64,000 nucleotides of DNA from Artemia franciscana (taxonomy: Eukaryota > Arthropoda > Branchiopoda > Anostraca > Artemiidae). The notes under the pieces were generated by a model. It saw only the letters and a list, made by a program, of their open reading frames with translations. It was not told where the DNA came from and made no database searches. Positions 24,601-37,482 of this stretch are shown one piece after another. A program made the position numbers and the translations under genes. The stretch is taken from the NCBI RefSeq assembly GCF_032884065.1, contig NC_088866.1, positions 57,309,866-57,373,865 on the forward strand, given 5' to 3'. Every line of letters begins with the position of its first letter. Within the stretch, counting starts at the first letter, position 1.

Positions 24601-26983
24601 AAACCAACAGACCCTCGATTTTACAATTTTTATAATTCGAAATCAATATTCACCATCCTTTCACCTGTGACCAATTAAGTTAAACTACAGTTGCTTAAAA
24701 CTCTTTTCGTACATCCTGTATTTTAAACTAAGGCATAAAAAAAATACTAATTAGAAAAGAACCTCAATATTATCTTCAATGTTAAATTCCATTTCGTGCG
24801 TATTCATAAAAACATCAAGACTAACTCTCGATTAACGATCATGAAAGTACATTCATGACGCGGGCAAAGTAATAAGCTGGAAGATATCATAGCAACGCAT
24901 CGACAAAACAAACTCTTCCTTAAACATGCTAGAACCGAGTTTCCTAAGAACATATCAGAAAATGAAAATTAATCTCTACAGGGACTTTATATAAAAATAC
25001 AACTAGTTGTACTAATTTAGAACAGAACAAAACTAGATACAACAAAACCATAAAAATCGACGGCAAAATTACAGCTAGAGTTGTCAAGTAGAAAAATATT
25101 GCCAAAAAACAATAATCAATCTTGACCTTTTTTCATCGTCTTCCTCAGTGGCAACGTCATAATTTTTTCCCCTAAGTTCTGTTCCTGAAGCTTGGCTTAT
25201 GCTTTTTTCGCGTCTTCTTTTTTTGACCAATGTCTTCGGCATATGTTTTTTGCTTAGTTTTTCTCAGGGCGCTAGTTTGCACTAGTTTAATGCACTAAAC
25301 TAGATGGTAGAAGGGCATAGAAAATGTTTTTATTCACTTATTTTGTAGTTTTTGCCAAAAAATGGGCCCAAAGCATAAGTAGAATCCATATCACTCGAGA
25401 GGGACATCACAACTGCATTTGTTTTAATGAACGCTCCGTTTAGTAGTGGGAGGAGGGTATCAGAAAATGTTTACCATGAAGAGGGCAAACATAAAAAAGC
25501 CATTTTTACGCAGGTAATTCTCAACTTTTTAAGGGGGGAATCTTGAATCGTAAAATGGAAGCCTATAGGTCTGTCAGATATCATAAATTGTGTGGTTCTA
25601 TCTATTGTTATGAGCAATAGGTGGATAAAATAATCTTATCTAGCATCGGGAATGAAATATGTATATGACCTCTGCTACTAAAACAAGATAATACCTTAGA
25701 AAGTATAAAATTATATACATACTATTCTAGTTCTAGATAATCATATCCTTTTAAAGAGCTTTTTTTGGCATTTTCAAATGAAACTTAAGTGCAACTTTAA
25801 AAGGTAAACAAAACGAAATTACCTTTCTATGGAGACTACTGTCAACTATCGACTACATCCCCCTGGAGGCCCTTTAAAATAGAAAAGTTTATTTACCGCT
25901 TTCCTTTCAACATTTTTGAGCGGCAAAATGTTTGGTGTATATTTAATACAAATAAATAATCATCGTCATGCCTCATATATACCTGAACGGCATTTATGAC
26001 GTAGCCTAAATATTAAGACACACAGAGACGCAAAAGGATAAATGTAGCTAATTGCGAAGGCACTTATATTATTATCTCCTTTGAGATGTTAGTAGATAAG
26101 ACACTAATTAGGCCTTACCATAGTTCAATCAGGTTTCTTGCTCAGTTTTGACTTTCGTTGTTTTTGTTTCTTCTCTGTTAATTTTTCCTTTTGCTACCAT
26201 TTTTTCCAATCTTGCCTCTTTATTTTTCTTGTTTTTGTTTTTGTTGTTGTTTCTTTTCCAATTAATCTAGCTCTTCGGCTATTTTTTCACAATTTTACAC
26301 GATGGGCCAAAAAAACTGTTAATATTATTATTCCTGTCTGTTTATTTGAAAAAGAGTTTTCTTATTGGTTCCTGTTCATTTTTCCTTTAGCCCTTTACGA
26401 TAAAATTTAAACATTTTTACATTTTTGCTTAGATAATAAGGGCTAATTTAGTTTTAATACAGGTTAATTCAATGCTAATGTAGGTTTATGTGTGTTAACA
26501 ATACAATTAAATTCTCCAAAATGTTATTGTCGACGACAAGGTGACATTGTTTGAAAAGATAACAATTATCATCAAGGGATGTTGGAACATCGCCAGGCTG
26601 AAAAAATAAAAGGCATAGTTTCTATTTCCATGATTAGAGCTTCGGCAGTAGCTACTGCCTAGTAAAGGGTGAACTCCGGTCCATAGGAAACGGATTTTTA
26701 AACATGTGTTTTCTAGACAAATATTTCTAATTTTTCAAATTTTTTGAAATACTCATTTTTATTTAGATTTAACAGAACGGTAATTTGTATTTTACGAGAA
26801 GAAATTTTAGAAAGCTTTAGAAAAACAGCCTGAAGCCGTTGCTTCCACTATCCCCATACCTTTCGAGGACTCCTCAAATTTGTCTAAACAAACATTTCCT
26901 AAAAAATTGACGATAATCAAAATAAACGGCTTGCATTGTATGCTAATGTTCGTGTATTTACAGACATTAAACTAAGTACTTAC
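24601..26983. other. Rootletin intron 1, nothing firm
   Basis: Mostly AT-rich intron. A ~50-bp stretch at 24755-24805 resembles the 3' part of rootletin exon 5 on the same strand (MNTHEMEFNIED against LNAHDMETQIED). No other exon was seen. Confidence 0.4.
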
Positions 26984-27271
26984 TCTTTGGGTTTTGTAGG
27001 GATTTGCATAGGGAGAGATATAAATAGTATTTCTCATTCTTGGCTTTAATTGTCCATTGTTTACTTCGTCCTCCCGCTTCTTCCTTGATGAAAAGGTCGA
27101 AAAGGGCTTTGACTCAGATAATTTCTTCCTCGTTCTCTGAAAACTGAATGAAGATGGACTGTCCTCACTCGATTCATCGCCGTTTGGGACTCTGCTTTTC
27201 TGAACTAGTGTCGTCCGTAGAGAGGGACCCCGTTTTTCTTTACTTGCTGAGGTGAAAGATTTTTGGAGCAT
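26984..27271 (-). CDS. Probable first coding exon of rootletin
   Basis: A minus-strand ATG at 27271 opens 96 codons that end in phase 0 at ACC-CAA-AGA|gtaagt, a consensus donor. The text starts MLQKSFTSASKEKRG, is Ser/Lys/Arg-rich, and ends PYANPYKTQR. This basic, disordered sequence joins exon 2 in phase. An ATTTAG acceptor four bases upstream of the ATG is also possible, so the ATG may be internal or preceded by a 5' UTR exon. No domain is recognised. Assignment to rootletin rests on strand, order and phase only. Confidence 0.5.
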
Positions 27272-27829
27272 GATGCTAAATAAATTCACAGCAAATTCAC
27301 CTTAAGATTTTATCAGCATGTCCTTATGGAGCTAAAAATATATGATAATGGTATATTAATTTCATATTTCTTATTTTTGAATTAATTTTTCACAGCATTT
27401 TTTTTAATTAAAGACTATCAGATTGTGTGAGATACTTTTTTTATATCCTTAATAAATACTAGCATTCCCATAGCTGTGTGCATCCTATTAATATTCAGAA
27501 CACCCAGCACTAACTCAATTGTCTGTTTGTAAAAGCTACAGAAGACCTATTATTCTACAAAACTCATATAAAAATAAGAAGTTACTTGAGTTATATTAAA
27601 GCCACCGAAAAGGCTCAAAATATCATCCCATTAAACGATGACAGAAATTTATTCAGTGGTCAGTATGTTACACTTCATTTAATAATTTCAAAGCATAGTT
27701 GGTTCCAAGTCCAACGTCCCCCTAGCTCGATCTTACAAAGCTACGGCAACTCGAAATTGTTTTTGCAGTGGGAAAGCTATGTCTTCTTTTGGCCATTGAA
27801 CTCTTTTTCACTGTTTTTTTTCACTCATT

Positions 27830-28340
27830 TCGTGGGAACAAACTGTAAGGTATGATGTGAAGAAGCGATGCGGCTCAATAATTACCGAAACCCCAAGAAA
27901 CTGAGTCTTGATAACAATGGATAAACCAAATAATCGAATTTTAATGCTTATTCAAAATATAAAAAGTTCAAGTTTAATGTTACCCATCAAAAGTTACAAG
28001 CCTGTGAAATTTTCTCAATTTTTGAAAAATGTGGGAAACACCCGCGAAATATCACGTGACCTTAGTGAAAATCCCACCATTAGATTCAGCATATCTGAGA
28101 GCTCTATTGTAGAGGTTTCAAGCTCCTATACACGAAAATGTGGAATTTTGCATATTTTTGTTTTCCCACAAGCAAGATCATAAATGGGTGTTTATTTGTT
28201 TGTTTGTTGTTTGCTTTTTTTTCGTTTATTTGTTGTTGTTTTTTCAGGGGTGATCGTATCCAGCCTTTGATTCTAGAAGATCGAGAGATGGCTCATTTGA
28301 TAAGGAATCGAAAGTTCTAGTGCCTTAGATAACTTCGAAG
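27830..28340 (+). repeat. Dispersed repeat family C, partial copy
   Basis: Nearly identical to 31430-31945 (AACAAACTGTAAGGTATGAT, GCGATGCGGCTCAATAAT, AAAAATGTGGGAAACACCCG). It also resembles the 41620 copy more distantly. It lies between the two genes. Short open frames across it are not genes. Confidence 0.8.
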
Positions 28341-28685
28341 ACCACACTGCCTTTCCATGACAGAAGTAAAACAGTTCAAAACAGGGATGATACCTTTTTA
28401 TTAACAGTGAATAGATATAACATTATTTAACTGGATATTTCGAATAGATATACAGTGTTCATCATCAGCAGTAAAAAGGTTTTCGGTTATTTCTTACCTT
28501 ATGGGGAAAGAATATTTGGCTTCAATTTTATAAATTTTCAAAGAACAAAACGCTAAATTCTTGCACGAGTATGTTCCGAACAATTTCTGATAATTATTAC
28601 TTTAAATTGCTCTTTCTAAATTTAAGAAAACTTGTTGCAAAAATAAAAACAAAAAATTAACTTCAAATTATAGTTTGTACACATT

Positions 28686-28760
28686 CCTCACGTCAGCTGG
28701 GATCGAACCTGATAGCTTTTAGAACAGCGCCAGAGACGCATCCACTAGACTGTCGTGAGG
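28686..28760 (-). tRNA. tRNA-like sequence, probably a tRNA pseudogene or SINE head
   Basis: The minus strand reads a 75-base unit with a perfect 7-bp acceptor stem (CCTCACG / CGTGAGG), an A-box-like AGTCTAGTGG and a B-box GGTTCGATCCC at normal spacing. A T-stem TCAG/CTGA forms only if a 3-base insertion enlarges the loop. I cannot form a convincing anticodon stem, so the anticodon is unknown. These features show tRNA ancestry with probable decay. Confidence 0.4.
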
Positions 28761-28989
28761 TATTTAAATGTATGATTTATTCAAATAGTGACTTGCTGAA
28801 TGAACTATAACAGCTGATGTCATTTGAGATAACAATTTTTTAAAGCAGTGTATTTTACAATCAAGATCATAAGTTTATCATCAAGTTTTTACCTAAATAA
28901 ACAAGTTTTAGCAAAGAAATAATTAAAAGTAAGACAATTAGAGAAATTTCCATAAACCTTTGTTATTATCATAAGATTGTATTGACTGA

Positions 28990-29420
28990 AGTTCTTGAAC
29001 AGGGAGTTTTCCTAGAATCGACGTTTAACGCCCCCCCCCCCTTCGCCTTTGGAAAATACCCCTGTGGAATATATTTGGGTCTTTTCTGTTAAACAGAGCA
29101 CATTAAAGAATTGAAAGAACTATTTGAAAAAAACCGGTTTGGCTCTGTGGAATTGGTTGTGATTTGCTTATTTTGAGAGTGAAAAACAACGATGTAAGTA
29201 TATTTTAATTAAATATTTAATATTTACGGATGGTTAGGGGTTATGTTAAATAAGGTTAGGTATTTAAAATAATTATTTCTGGGCGGTCAGTTTTCCATTT
29301 TTCTTTGTTGTAGTTTCCATATTTTTTTTCTAAAGTACCATATTATCATAATATTTTGGGTATTATGATTATCATAACATTTGTATCATTAGGATTAACC
29401 TAACTTCCGCCTCTTGGGTG
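28990..29420. repeat. Dispersed repeat family E
   Basis: It begins with an oligo-C run and CTTTGGAAAATACCCCTGTG, then carries GGTTAGG and ATTATCATAATA blocks ending in GATTAACCTAACTTC. A related copy in the opposite orientation lies at 45100-45480, and a fragment at 43840-43900. No coding capacity. Confidence 0.5.
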
Positions 29421-30489
29421 TTTTCTATTTTAATAGCAAGTACCAAATATCCCATGGAAAATGCCCTCTTTCCTGTGGAATATTCCTTTCGGATGATTCC
29501 TACCCACATAATCTCCTTGGATAATGGGAAATGTTCATTAGAAGGGAAATTGAATGTTTTACTCACCTCCTTAAATCCTATAGCATCCTATAGAATTGCC
29601 TATAGCAAAGAGCCGATGTAATAATATTTGTTTATCTATTTTTTCCCAGAGGTACTTCATATGGAAGACGTGGCCGTACATACTTCGGATGGGACTCCCA
29701 GGTTCACTCGAAGGCTAATTAAAAGTTTTTGTGCAATTTTAAATGTCAAAACTTTTGGGCTGGCAACAACCCCTCCCATCAGCTTCGTTGAGAGCTTAAA
29801 ACTTTTACAAGAGGGTTTTCCAACACGCTGAAACTCATGATGTTATTTTTATTGAGATTCCTTGGCTCTTAGGAGGCGTTTCCTATTATGCGCTCCCCCC
29901 TAAAGAAAATTCTGGGTCTACCCCTGCCCCAGGAAAACTTTCCTCCCCATAAAAAATTTCCATGTGGGAAATCCCCCATCAAAAAATTCACCGTAACCCC
30001 CCCCCCCCCAAAAAAAAGAAAGAAAGAAAAATATACGCACATAACAATAACAAATACTATGCGTAAACATTGGGTGAGTCCTATAACTGAAAACAATTTG
30101 CCCAGGGGGTTTGGAAAAAAATTCTTATAGTTCCTTTTCTTTTTTGTAATCATACTTTTGCTTTGCTGACTCAATTTTACATTTTAACATTTTTTTTTAA
30201 TGAAAGTTTTTTTCAAATGAAAGTGCGCTAAGACAAAAATTCACGTGTTAAATGGCCATGGGGAATTTTTCAGGGCATTTTTAAGTTATAATGGAAGTGT
30301 CTGAGAGGTATTTTCCTGGTGACAGGGGGAGGGTATTATACGAGAGAACTAATTATCATGGAGGGATTGTCAGGGGGAGAAAGAATTTTTCATTGATGGG
30401 AGTCGGACCTCCTGACTCTATTTAAAAACGATCAGAAATTAAATTTAGGAAATTTCAACTGAAAGAAGGAGCAACATCAAAACTTATAA
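29421..30489. other. Intergenic sequence, no gene called
   Basis: Short open frames occur (e.g. 29628-29831 plus) without recognised domains. An oligo-C(13) followed by AAAGAAAG repeats lies at 29998-30030. Nothing else was seen. Confidence 0.4.
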
Positions 30490-30935
30490 AGAACAGAAAT
30501 TATTACACATATAAGAGGGTACCCTCTTCTCAATACCCCGTTATTTACTTTAAAGTTTTATTTTTGTCTCAATTTCTTATGAACGACTCTTGAAACGCGT
30601 GGGCCGTTTAATTAGAATAATAAGCCTTTTTAAATGTTCTAAGAATACTTTAGCGTAAAGAGAGAGGTATTTAGGCGAGAGCTGTCCTTTTATATAATTA
30701 AATATAAAAAAAAATTAACGGAAAATAAGGAGCGACATTAAAACTTAAAACGAACAGAAATTGCTTCGTTTATGAAAGGGGTTGCTTCTCATCAACGCCC
30801 CACTCTTTAAGCTAAGTTTGACTATTTCTCTTAACTCTACTTTTTAAAACAGTAAAACACTTTAGCGTAAAGAGCGGGGCGTTGATGAGATGCAGCCCCT
30901 TTCATAAACGAAGTAATTTCTGTTCGCTTATATGA
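30490..30935. mobile_element. Two palindromic family B elements in tandem (copies 3 and 4)
   Basis: Copy 3 (30490-30710) pairs TCTCAATACCCCGTTATTTAC with a TAGCGTAAAGAGAGAGGTATT arm. Copy 4 (30725-30935) pairs TCATCAACGCCCCACTCTTT with AAAGAGCGGGGCGTTGATGA. The two copies differ from each other at places where each is still self-complementary. Confidence 0.7.
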
Positions 30936-30939
30936 GTAT

Positions 30940-31945
<1,006 letters not shown>

Positions 31946-32154
31946 ACTTATACTTATTGACGACGTGACTGCCTGTCCATGGATTATTCTTTATGGTTGA
32001 TTGTGTATGGCTATGCTGTTTGACCTATGCGATTGTATGGATGAGTAGGGTTAAGGCCTCATTCAAGTGCTGGTCTATATTAGTCACTAATTTAGGAAAA
32101 CAGTCTTCCTTTTCTCCTTCTGTCTCTTTTTTTTTTTTGTGTTTGTGCTGTTGC

Positions 32155-32520
32155 ATTGGTGATTTCTCTTTTCATGCAACCATGACAAGAAAATAATAGT
32201 AATAATAATAATAATAATAATAGTAATAATAGTAATAATTAGTAATAATTAGTAATAATAATAATAATAATAATAGTTAATAATAGTAATATGCATTTAT
32301 AATCTTAATAAAAATAATGGTGGTACTTTGCGGTAATTGGTGATTTCTCTTTTCATGCAACCATGACAAGAAAATAATAGTAATAATAATAATAATAATA
32401 ATAGTAATAATAGTAATAATAGTAATAATTAGTAATAATAATAATAATAATAATAATGGTTAATAATAGTAATATGCATTTATAATCTTAATAAAAATAA
32501 TGGTGGTACTTTGCGGTAAT
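32155..32520. repeat. 181-bp tandem duplication containing (TAA)n arrays
   Basis: GGTGATTTCTCTTTTCATGC occurs at 32158 and 32339, each followed by ~100 bp of imperfect TAATAATAG repeats and the same ATGCATTTATAATCTTAAT unit. Confidence 0.9.
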
Positions 32521-33069
32521 TATGGTTGGATTCAGCACTTCCCAAAAAGAAAGAAAACGCGAAGGTCATAGTATTTGTTAGAAATAATTCTAAAACATGC
32601 CCAACCACAACTTCCATTATTTTAGAAAGGATTCAAAAGATTAACTCAAAAGACATAATGTTAAAACTACATTTGCTCCTCTGTCTTAGTTTTCGTAATT
32701 GTTTGTCTTAATTGGCAAATATTAGTCATAAGGATCTTTTATCTTTTGGTAGCAACGTTGATAAGACGAACAACCGTAATAAGCCTTCCTTACTGGTATT
32801 ATCTCGAATAACATTAAAAAATAATGAATTAAAAATTACAGAAATGACTGATGAAAATATTCCCATAAATAAAATTTCCTATTAACAGACAAAATTTAGC
32901 GTATTGATTCAATAGTGCATCATTTCGAGCATGAAAAAGAGTTTACCGTTCCAATCAAGGGCGTAATATGCTAAGGGACAGGGAGGGGCCAACTCCCCCC
33001 GGGACGCCAGCATTCCCTATAGCGCAGTTCCACCAAAGCTGAAATTTAGTTTCTTCAAAAATCTTGCCA

Positions 33070-33500
33070 AAACTAAGATACTACTACTATTACTACTAAC
33101 AACTCACTTTAGTAGCATGCCGCCTGAGGCTAACACAACTACGCATCGCTCCTCTTCCATCCAAATCTATTTAAAGCCTACCTCTAAAAAACCCTCCCAA
33201 AAAGTTCCTATTTTCCTTAAATCGTTCTTTATGACATCCTCCAACCCAGACCATGGACGACCTGCTTTACGTTCAGCCCTTGACGGCTGGCCAAAAAGGG
33301 CAATCTTGGGAAATCTGTCATCCTTTATCCGCAGAATGTGGCCAAGTCACCTCACCCTTTCTCTCATTGTAGCCCTTGAAAGCGGGACAAAACAGCATTT
33401 TTCATATAGCCTACTGTTTGAAATACGGTCAGTCAGCCATGTAATCAGGACCAGAACATGGGTACTCAAAACATAATTCAAGCATCCACAGAAACGGGTT
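33070..33500 (-). mobile_element. RTE-type LINE 3' fragment
   Basis: It starts with TACTACTACTATTACTACTA and the shared 3' block CAACTCACTTTAGTAGCATG. The coding region is decayed. It lies between the rootletin 5' end and the MRPS9 3' end. Confidence 0.8.
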
Positions 33501-35606
33501 AGTTTTCTTTAGTTTATCTTTGTCTTTATGGTACTATATGGCTCATTTTTGTAATGTCATTTTCATTTGATTTGGCAATATTGGCTCCAACTTGGCTCCC
33601 TCCGAGGATTTGGACGAAATTACGCCACTGGTTTCAGTCTCCTCAAATAGCAAACGGAGAAGGTCAATATACTTCAAAATAATCTGGAAATATTAGGCCT
33701 ATTTCTGTCTAAATAATCTAATAACATAATCTTTGAAATAATCTAAAAACATAATCTTTGACAAAAAAAATGACTCTTCTTTTTCTAGATTGAGATAATT
33801 TTTTTCTAAACTCTCTGGTCTCTCTCTAGACTATCACAGTTTCCGTTCAAACCAATTCATTCCCATGTGGCGACAATGAAAACAAGAACGAAGAAAAAAC
33901 TGACACTTACCTTCAGTTAGACCTTACTCCAATAAAGGTAACTAAAAGAAACTAAATCTCAGAAGACTATAATTTGGCCTTGTTTCCGGACTGCGCAAGT
34001 AACCTGATCTAGGAATTATTGAAATGAAGTGACGCGTTCAACAATCAAGATTTTTTTGACCTAAGTAAAAGCAATAAAAACATTGCAGAGGGTTTGTTCG
34101 AAAAACGTAATATTTTCAACAAATTTAAACAAGTAATTTTTCTCAAGTAATAGTAAAGCTTTGGAAGTAATATTTCAAAAATTTTCTAAGATTTCAAAAA
34201 AAAACTAGAAACTTTTCCAGATTCCAGAGTATTTTCCAGATTCCAGAGTATCGCCTGCTTCAAGTTCAAGCTCGTTTATTAAAAATATATGTACAACAAC
34301 AATTAACAGGGAAATAAAAATACCCCCCACCCATTGCCCTCCATAGCCCGAAAACCGGGTAAAATATGAGAACAATAAATCAAATAATAACAAAGAAAGT
34401 GTTTACAGCTAAAACTGGTACCAGTCAATCAAAAATTCCACAACGATCCAACTTACTATGAAATTTGATCAAAATTTCAATATTTGTTATTAATCATACT
34501 TTACTCTTTTCTGCATGGCTATAACTTCTTAAGTAGCTATTTAAAATTTTCCTCGAATCTGAAGGATGTAAGCTCCATGTCAAGGAGGAAGTTAGTTTGA
34601 TGTAAACCCCAGGCACGGACGCTGCATCAGAGGTGCAGACGTAAAATTGAATAGAGACACAAAGGCACAGCTGAAGACAAAAGCAGTGTACTCCTGAGAT
34701 AGACAGTTAGCAGCTCCTCAGCTTGACAAGAATTTACAAAGAGGGTTCAAATAACTTCGACAAAGGGAGGATGTAACACAAGAAAGATTTTGTCATAGCA
34801 TACAGATACAAAAATATCTATGTATGTGGACGGTAGCTCCTTAATGAGGCCAACTTTATGAGAAACAGCCATATAATTTCATTTTTTGTTTATATTTCTA
34901 GTTGACTTACATTTCTATCAAATGGAATATTTGCTTGTGGTAGGGGATATAATATCTTATTGTCTTGTCCGATACGTACAACAATGAGTCACAATACCAG
35001 TCCTTTGCTTTTTCATTGATACTGATTGCGAGTCGTTGTTTCGTTTCCATAGTTTTTTCCCTTGGGGAATCGTTCAAGCTTTTTTTTTTCTTTATATGCT
35101 TTGTTCAGTTGAGTTTTTTTTTCTTTATAAAGGCTTACGTGCATGATGCTGAAGTATTTGGACTTTTATTATTAGTGATAAAAAGGAGGATTTTTTGTCG
35201 TTTACCAACTGTCTTCCTGAAATATTATACCCGTTTTTCTATAGTTTTGCTTCGTTTTAACTGTAAATGGAAAAGCAGTGTTGTCTAGAAAAATATTTTC
35301 AAATAATTTGTTGAATCGGATATGATATTCAGACATTCCGTCCATTGATATTCAGTCCAGATATTCAGGCTTAACATTCGGAAGTCTTTATCAACGAAAA
35401 AGAAAGAGAAAAATAAAAGCCAGGTTAAACAGCTAACAAACGTTCCGCCACAAGCCGAGTTTTCGGCAAGCCGTGATTAGACAGACTTTTGTTTGTCAAT
35501 TCAAACTGAAATGCGGCTACTCATCTCTAAGTCTCAGTGAAATGCTGCTAAGTATATTATAACGGTATTTTAATTATGTTCAAAATCCTATAAAACAAAA
35601 AGACAC
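33501..35606. other. Region just downstream of MRPS9, nothing recognised
   Basis: This region follows the MRPS9 stop codon in transcript direction, so its high-coordinate end should contain the 3' UTR. An 18-bp doublet (TTTTCCAGATTCCAGAGT) lies at 34214-34250. No gene was seen. A 107-codon plus-strand frame at 34965-35288 is Phe-rich and unrecognised. Confidence 0.4.
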
Positions 35607-36639
<1,033 letters not shown>

Positions 36640-36839
36640 ATGTCGAGAAAAAGACCATCTAGTGTTTGGGGACACTTGGCATTTTTTCAAGCTTTGCAAT
36701 CGTTTTTTGGTCAGGAACTGAAATCAGACATTGATTATTACCCTAATTTTACCAATTGAATTAATTATGCCTATCATTACAATGAAAAATATCAATTGTC
36801 GCCAAAAGCTAGATGACGCTGATAGGTTGTTAAGTTCAT

Positions 36840-36892
<53 letters not shown>

Positions 36893-37400
36893 TCAATCTG
36901 AATAACGTAGGATTTTTAATGATAAGGAATGAGCTCCCATCTAAAAATTTTTAACGATAAAACAGAGAAGTGACTTCTCAATAGAAATTTATTTAAAACA
37001 AATCAGGCCATAGCCTGATTTGTTAACATGTCTTTTCTATTCTTATTACACATTATTGTTTTGCTGCTTTGAAGATAACTGGATGAACATCTAAAAACTC
37101 AAATTTGTCAACACTTGTTCAATTCTCCTAACACGTTCTTTTTGTCATCATTTATTTATCAAACTATTTTTTCGGCGTGGCCGAAAGTGGTGTATTCTTG
37201 GATGTACACCAGATGGTTTAGAATGGGAGGCCCCTCAGTCTTGATCCCACATTTCATAAGAGCTCACTACAAATGAGAAAAAACAACTAACACTGTTGCC
37301 GCTGTTAATGAAATAAAGTTGTTAAGTTCATAGGTTTGTTTTTGTTTTTTTTTGTTTTGTTTTTGCGACACTAGTACCAGTTCCATTCTTATAAGTTAGC
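36640..37400. mobile_element. MITE-like element, family F, copy 3, split by an insertion
   Basis: 36640-36842 matches the left and middle of copies 895 and 13805. The right end resumes at about 37320-37400 (GACACTAGTACCAGTTCC). The two parts are separated by the retroposed insert at 36843-37317. Confidence 0.65.
36843..37317 (-). mobile_element. Retroposed sequence with poly(A) and target-site duplication
   Basis: A run of 48 T at 36843-36890 is the poly(A) tail of a minus-strand insert of about 430 bp. GTTGTTAAGTTCATAGG occurs on both sides (36826 and 37318), a target-site duplication inside a family F element. The body contains a perfect 12-bp-stem hairpin (AACAAATCAGGC / GCCTGATTTGTT) near 36996-37023 and an AATAAA upstream of the tail. 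I recognise no gene or tRNA head in it. It may be a SINE or a retrocopied RNA 3' end. Confidence 0.8.
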
Positions 37401-37482
37401 CTGCTCTTTGCGTTGCTTCATTTGGGAAATTATCCCGATGAGATTATCCCTGAAACCCCTTCTATTCATTCCATTAATAAAC

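Noticed and set aside
29628..29831. 67-codon plus-strand frame between the genes
   Set aside because: It reads like an ordinary protein in places, but has no recognised domain, no start or splice context, and lies among repeat fragments.
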